Source: Prochlorococcus marinus str. MIT 9215
GTDB lineage: Bacteria; Cyanobacteriota; Cyanobacteriia; PCC-6307; Cyanobiaceae
NCBI GenBank assembly: GCA_949486985.1
Contig: CATBLW010000183.1
Location: forward strand, 1-8,126
Reading direction: 5' to 3'
Length of the DNA: 8,126 nucleotides
Positions 5,363 to 8,126 of this stretch are shown piece by piece. Made by a program: the position numbers and the translations under genes. Each line of letters opens with the position of its first letter. Within the stretch, counting starts at the first letter, position 1. The notes under the pieces were generated by a model that made no database searches, was not told where the DNA came from, and was given only the letters and a program-made list of their open reading frames with translations.

Positions 5363-6652
5363 ATGCCCGATCGTGTCTCGGCTTCGATCAATGCTTCGCT
5401 AACGGAATCCGATCCTGTCATTGCTGGTTTTATTGATCAGGAGCGCCACCGACAGGAGACGCATCTTGAATTGATCGCGAGTGAGAACTTTGCATCGCAG
5501 GCGGTGATGCAGGCCCAAGGCTCTGTGCTCACCAACAAATATGCGGAGGGCCTCCCTGGCAAGCGTTATTACGGTGGGTGTGAGCATGTCGATGCGATTG
5601 AGTCGCTGGCCATCGAGCGCGCTCGAGAGGTGTTTGATGCGGCTTGGGCCAACGTGCAGCCTCACAGTGGCGCTCAAGCGAATTTCGCTGTTTTCCTGGC
5701 TTTGTTAAAGCCTGGTGACACGATCATGGGGATGGACCTTGCTCATGGTGGTCATCTCACCCATGGCTCTCCTGTCAATGTCAGCGGCAAGTGGTTCAAG
5801 GCCGTGCATTACGGCGTCGATCGCGAGACTCAACAGCTCGACATGGAGTCCGTTCGTCAGCTGGCTTTGGAGCATCGCCCCAAATTGATCATTTGTGGCT
5901 ATTCGGCCTATCCCCGCACGATTGATTTCCCAGCATTCCGTGCCATCGCTGATGAAGTGGGTGCCTACTTGCTGGCGGATATGGCCCATATCGCTGGCTT
6001 AGTGGCGGCTGGCATCCATCCGAATCCTTTGCCTCACTGTGATGTGGTGACCACCACGACGCACAAGACCTTGCGTGGTCCTCGTGGGGGCTTGATTCTT
6101 TGTCGGGATGCTGAGTTCGCTCGACAATTTGACAAGGCCGTCTTCCCTGGCAACCAAGGGGGCCCTCTGGAGCATGTGATTGCAGCCAAGGCTGTGGCTT
6201 TAGGAGAAGCACTTCTTCCTGAGTTTCAGGCCTACAGCAGGCAGGTGGTGGCGAATGCTCAGGCGCTTGCAGATCGCATTCAGGAAAGGGGGATAGCGGT
6301 GGTGAGTCGTGGTACTGACAACCACATTGTTTTGCTGGATCTCCGCAGCATTGGGATGACAGGCAAGGTTGCGGATTTACTTGTTAGTGAGGTGAACATC
6401 ACCGCGAACAAGAACACGGTTCCGTTTGATCCTGAATCGCCTTTCGTCACGAGTGGCTTGCGCTTGGGAACGGCGGCGATGACCACACGTGGGTTTGACC
6501 AGGCAGCTTTCCGTGAGGTGGCTGATGTGATCGCAGACCGTCTACTCAATCCCGATGATGAGGAGCTCAAGGCACAGACTTGCGCCAAGGTTGTTGACCT
6601 CTGCAGCCGCTTCCCCCTTTACAGCCCCAAAGGTCTTCTAGCGCATGTCTGA
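5363..6652 (+). CDS. glyA: Serine hydroxymethyltransferase
   Basis: A cytoplasmic PLP enzyme that interconverts serine plus tetrahydrofolate and glycine plus 5,10-methylenetetrahydrofolate, feeding purine, thymidylate and methionine synthesis and, in phototrophs, photorespiratory glycine handling. The 429 residues match the family length. Landmarks are LELIASENFAS (35-45), KYAEGLPGKRYYGG (59-72), HSGAQAN (101-107), DMAHIAGL (206-213, with the PLP-contacting Asp206 and His209), the cofactor lysine Lys235 in TTTTHKTLRGPRGG, FPGNQGGP (261-268) and Arg367 in SGLRLGT, equivalent to the substrate-carboxylate arginine. The frame opens at a TTG at 5240, but those 41 residues are leader translation. 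ATG 5363 (MPDRVSAS) gives the standard N-terminus. It has no Shine-Dalgarno sequence. The gene stands alone between the tRNA terminator and a 90-base gap before the wecA-type gene. Confidence 0.98.
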   Translation: MPDRVSASINASLTESDPVIAGFIDQERHRQETHLELIASENFASQAVMQAQGSVLTNKYAEGLPGKRYYGGCEHVDAIESLAIERAREVFDAAWANVQPHSGAQANFAVFLALLKPGDTIMGMDLAHGGHLTHGSPVNVSGKWFKAVHYGVDRETQQLDMESVRQLALEHRPKLIICGYSAYPRTIDFPAFRAIADEVGAYLLADMAHIAGLVAAGIHPNPLPHCDVVTTTTHKTLRGPRGGLILCRDAEFARQFDKAVFPGNQGGPLEHVIAAKAVALGEALLPEFQAYSRQVVANAQALADRIQERGIAVVSRGTDNHIVLLDLRSIGMTGKVADLLVSEVNITANKNTVPFDPESPFVTSGLRLGTAAMTTRGFDQAAFREVADVIADRLLNPDDEELKAQTCAKVVDLCSRFPLYSPKGLLAHV

Positions 6653-6742
6653 CTGGCCTAGTCAAGGCTTTATGAAGGGCCAAAAGCTGTTTAGGATTAA
6701 ACCAATCAGCCCTTACTCGGGTCGCTTGCCACAGGAGCAGAC
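6653..6742 (+). other. Intergenic region between glyA and the wecA-type gene
   Basis: Ninety bases. TGGCC (6654-6658) can pair with GGCCA (6678-6682) around a 19-base loop, but no T-tract follows, so this is not a convincing terminator. No clear -35/-10 pair was found. The wecA-type gene may be read through from glyA or carry a promoter I cannot identify. Confidence 0.4.
6733..6737 (+). promoter_or_regulatory. Shine-Dalgarno fixing a GTG start at 6743
   Basis: AGGAG lies five bases before GTG 6743, in an ideal position. This decides for the GTG start of the wecA-type gene over the first internal ATG at 6827, which would cut into the first membrane segment. Confidence 0.75.
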
Positions 6743-7924
6743 GTGACTCTCGCGAGCAGCCCTCTCGTCTTTGGACTCCAGCAGCAGTTTCAGAAGCCTG
6801 AGATTGCTGCAACGGCGACCTTTGTGATGGCTGCTTTGATCACAAATTTGATTGTTCCGAAGGTCCGTGCTTTAGGCCTTCGTTGGGGACTAACTGATCG
6901 GCCTGACCCCCGGAAGCAGCACAACGCTCCCATGGTGCGTCTCGGTGGAATCGCCATGGTGCTGGGTTTTTGCTTGGCCTTGGCTGTCACCTGGTTATTT
7001 GGTGGATTTGGCTTGCTCGCACCGGCCAAGGATCAGCTGATTTGGTCGAGCCTGGCTGGGGGGCTTTGCTTGTTTGTGATTGGTCTGGCGGACGATCTTT
7101 TCTCTCTGTCGCCATGGCCTCGTTTGGCCGCGCAGCTTGCTGTTGCACTGGCTGTTTGGTCGCAAGGTGTGCGGATTGGCTCGATCGAGCAGTCTTGGTT
7201 TGGCGGCGAAGGTTATTCCCTGGCGTTGCCGGATTGGCTCAGCTTGGTTGCCACGGTGATTTGGTTGGTGGGTATCACCAATGCGATCAATTGGTTGGAT
7301 GGTCTTGATGGCCTTGCGGCTGGGGTGGCAGGTATTGCTGCAGTCGGTCTGGTTTCAGTGAGTTTTTCTCTGCACCAAGTCGCCGCAGGCTTTCTGGCAG
7401 CGGCTCTGGCTGGCTGCTGTCTTGGCTTCCTGCGTCACAACTTCAATCCTGCTCGTATTTTTATGGGAGATGGTGGGTCGTATTTTCTCGGCTTCACTTT
7501 GGCGGCCATCAGCATTGTGGGACCTGCAAAAGGGCTCACCACAGTGAGTCTTTTGTTGCCATTGCTGATTTTGTCATTGCCTTTGGCAGATATGTCGGCC
7601 GTGATCATGGGGCGCTTGAGAGAGGGGCGCTCCCCCTTTTATCCCGACCGGCGCCATCTGCACCATCGACTCTTAAGGGCTGGATTTAGCCATCGCCGCA
7701 CTGTGGTTTTGATTTATGTGTTCACGCAGTGGCTTGCTTCTTTGGCCTTGGTGATGGCGAATGCAGAAATGCGTTTTCTTTGGCTGGCTTTGGCGACAGC
7801 GATCTTGGTGGTCACGCTCGTGATCAGTCGCCGTAGCCGAGGGGGTGAATCGCGAAGGCAGGATCCTCAGTCACCTTCGGCGGCACCAGCTGATTTACAG
7901 GTTTCAAACAGGGATGATGGCTGA
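6743..7924 (+). CDS. wecA: Polyprenyl-phosphate sugar-1-phosphate transferase, WecA/TagO (MraY-like) family
   Basis: A membrane enzyme of 393 residues that moves a HexNAc-1-phosphate (GlcNAc in characterised WecA/TagO) from its UDP-sugar to undecaprenyl phosphate, the first step of O-antigen-type or other wall glycans. It has about ten to eleven membrane helices. Family motifs: PMVRLGGIA (63-71), the Mg-binding ADD (116-118), NWLDGLDGLAAG (183-194, catalytic Asp186/Asp189), FNPARIFMGDGGSYFLG (234-250, Asp243) and the HLHH loop (305-308) typical of WecA/TagO rather than MraY, which works on UDP-MurNAc-pentapeptide. The C-terminus (about 351-393) is an Arg/Ser-rich polar tail (SRRSRGG) beyond the last helix. 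The actual sugar in this organism is not known. The stop overlaps the start of cinA, so the two are probably translated from one mRNA. Confidence 0.92.
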   Translation: MTLASSPLVFGLQQQFQKPEIAATATFVMAALITNLIVPKVRALGLRWGLTDRPDPRKQHNAPMVRLGGIAMVLGFCLALAVTWLFGGFGLLAPAKDQLIWSSLAGGLCLFVIGLADDLFSLSPWPRLAAQLAVALAVWSQGVRIGSIEQSWFGGEGYSLALPDWLSLVATVIWLVGITNAINWLDGLDGLAAGVAGIAAVGLVSVSFSLHQVAAGFLAAALAGCCLGFLRHNFNPARIFMGDGGSYFLGFTLAAISIVGPAKGLTTVSLLLPLLILSLPLADMSAVIMGRLREGRSPFYPDRRHLHHRLLRAGFSHRRTVVLIYVFTQWLASLALVMANAEMRFLWLALATAILVVTLVISRRSRGGESRRQDPQSPSAAPADLQVSNRDDG

Positions 7925-8126
7925 AGCTTCAGATCAGCCTGGAGTTGAGGTTCTGTGCATCGGAACGGAACTGTTGCTTGGCAACATTCTCAATGGCAAT
8001 GCGCGTTGGTTGGCGGAAGAGCTTGCCGTGTTGGGCCTTCCCCACTACCGGCAGACCGTTGTTGGCGACAACAGAGCGCGCATTCAGGATTGCGTATTGG
8101 CGGCGGCGGCTCGCAGCCGGATTTTG
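7914..8126 (+). CDS. cinA: CinA family protein, N-terminal part (runs off the window)
   Basis: The first 71 codons of a gene cut by the window edge. After a short lead, VEVLCIGTELLLGNILNGNA (11-30) and RWLAEELAVLG (31-41), with RQTVVGDN (46-53), form the start of the CinA N-terminal domain (COG1058, molybdopterin-binding-like fold). In characterised relatives this domain acts as an ADP-ribose/CoA pyrophosphatase. The C-terminal NMN deamidase domain, which recycles pyridine nucleotides, would lie outside. Two consecutive ATGs (7914 and 7917) are possible; AGGG is too close to the first and four bases nearer to ideal for the second. Overlap with the wecA-type gene is 11 or 8 bases, suggesting translational coupling. 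Confidence 0.95.
   Translation, partial: MMAEASDQPGVEVLCIGTELLLGNILNGNARWLAEELAVLGLPHYRQTVVGDNRARIQDCVLAAAARSRIL

Noticed and set aside
6654..6682. Possible terminator after glyA (TGGCC/GGCCA pairing)
   Set aside because: The stem is only 5 bp with a 19-base loop and no T-tract follows.
1..8126. HIP1 octamers (GCGATCGC), CRISPR repeats, insertion-sequence ends or a phage defence locus
   Set aside because: None was seen on reading both strands. All genes but one have a housekeeping or conserved cyanobacterial explanation.

Overview
The window looks like a core-genome segment of a marine picocyanobacterium, most likely a Synechococcus of the marine subcluster. The signs are moderate GC, very compact spacing, cyanobacteria-specific small proteins (a DUF3181 protein and a 2TM-type protein), an Amt1-type ammonium transporter with a long N-terminal leader, and no GCGATCGC (HIP1) octamers. 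Strain and clade cannot be fixed by reading alone. I see no transposase, integrase, CRISPR array, phage gene or other accessory island.

Layout, left to right. (1) Bases 1-40 hold a rho-independent terminator for a plus-strand gene lying left of the window; its T-tract runs into the stop codon of the minus-strand ammonium transporter gene amt. (2) Minus strand: sfsA (start 2477) lies upstream of amt (probable start 1508). They are separated by about 215 AT-rich bases with an NtcA-like GT-N10-AC site. (3) Plus strand: murJ starts 82 bases from the sfsA start in a divergent arrangement. Its last 29 bases overlap the end of a convergent minus-strand gene. (4) Minus strand: a cluster of three small genes reads 2TM-type membrane protein, then DUF3181, then an unrecognised soluble protein. 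(5) Plus strand: tRNA-Arg(ACG) with a recognisable promoter and a strong hairpin terminator, then glyA (serine hydroxymethyltransferase), a wecA-type polyprenyl-phosphate sugar-1-phosphate transferase, and the first 71 codons of cinA, which overlaps the wecA-type gene.

The genes fall into three themes. Nitrogen supply: amt, probably under NtcA and PII control. Envelope synthesis on the polyprenyl-phosphate carrier: MurJ flips the peptidoglycan precursor lipid II, and the WecA-type enzyme starts a lipid-linked glycan. Central one-carbon and cofactor metabolism: glyA and cinA. No gap without a gene exceeds 300 bases.

No wholly new system is evident. The least explained part is the three-gene minus-strand cluster at 4139-5031, especially its last gene, together with the regulatory sequence upstream of amt.
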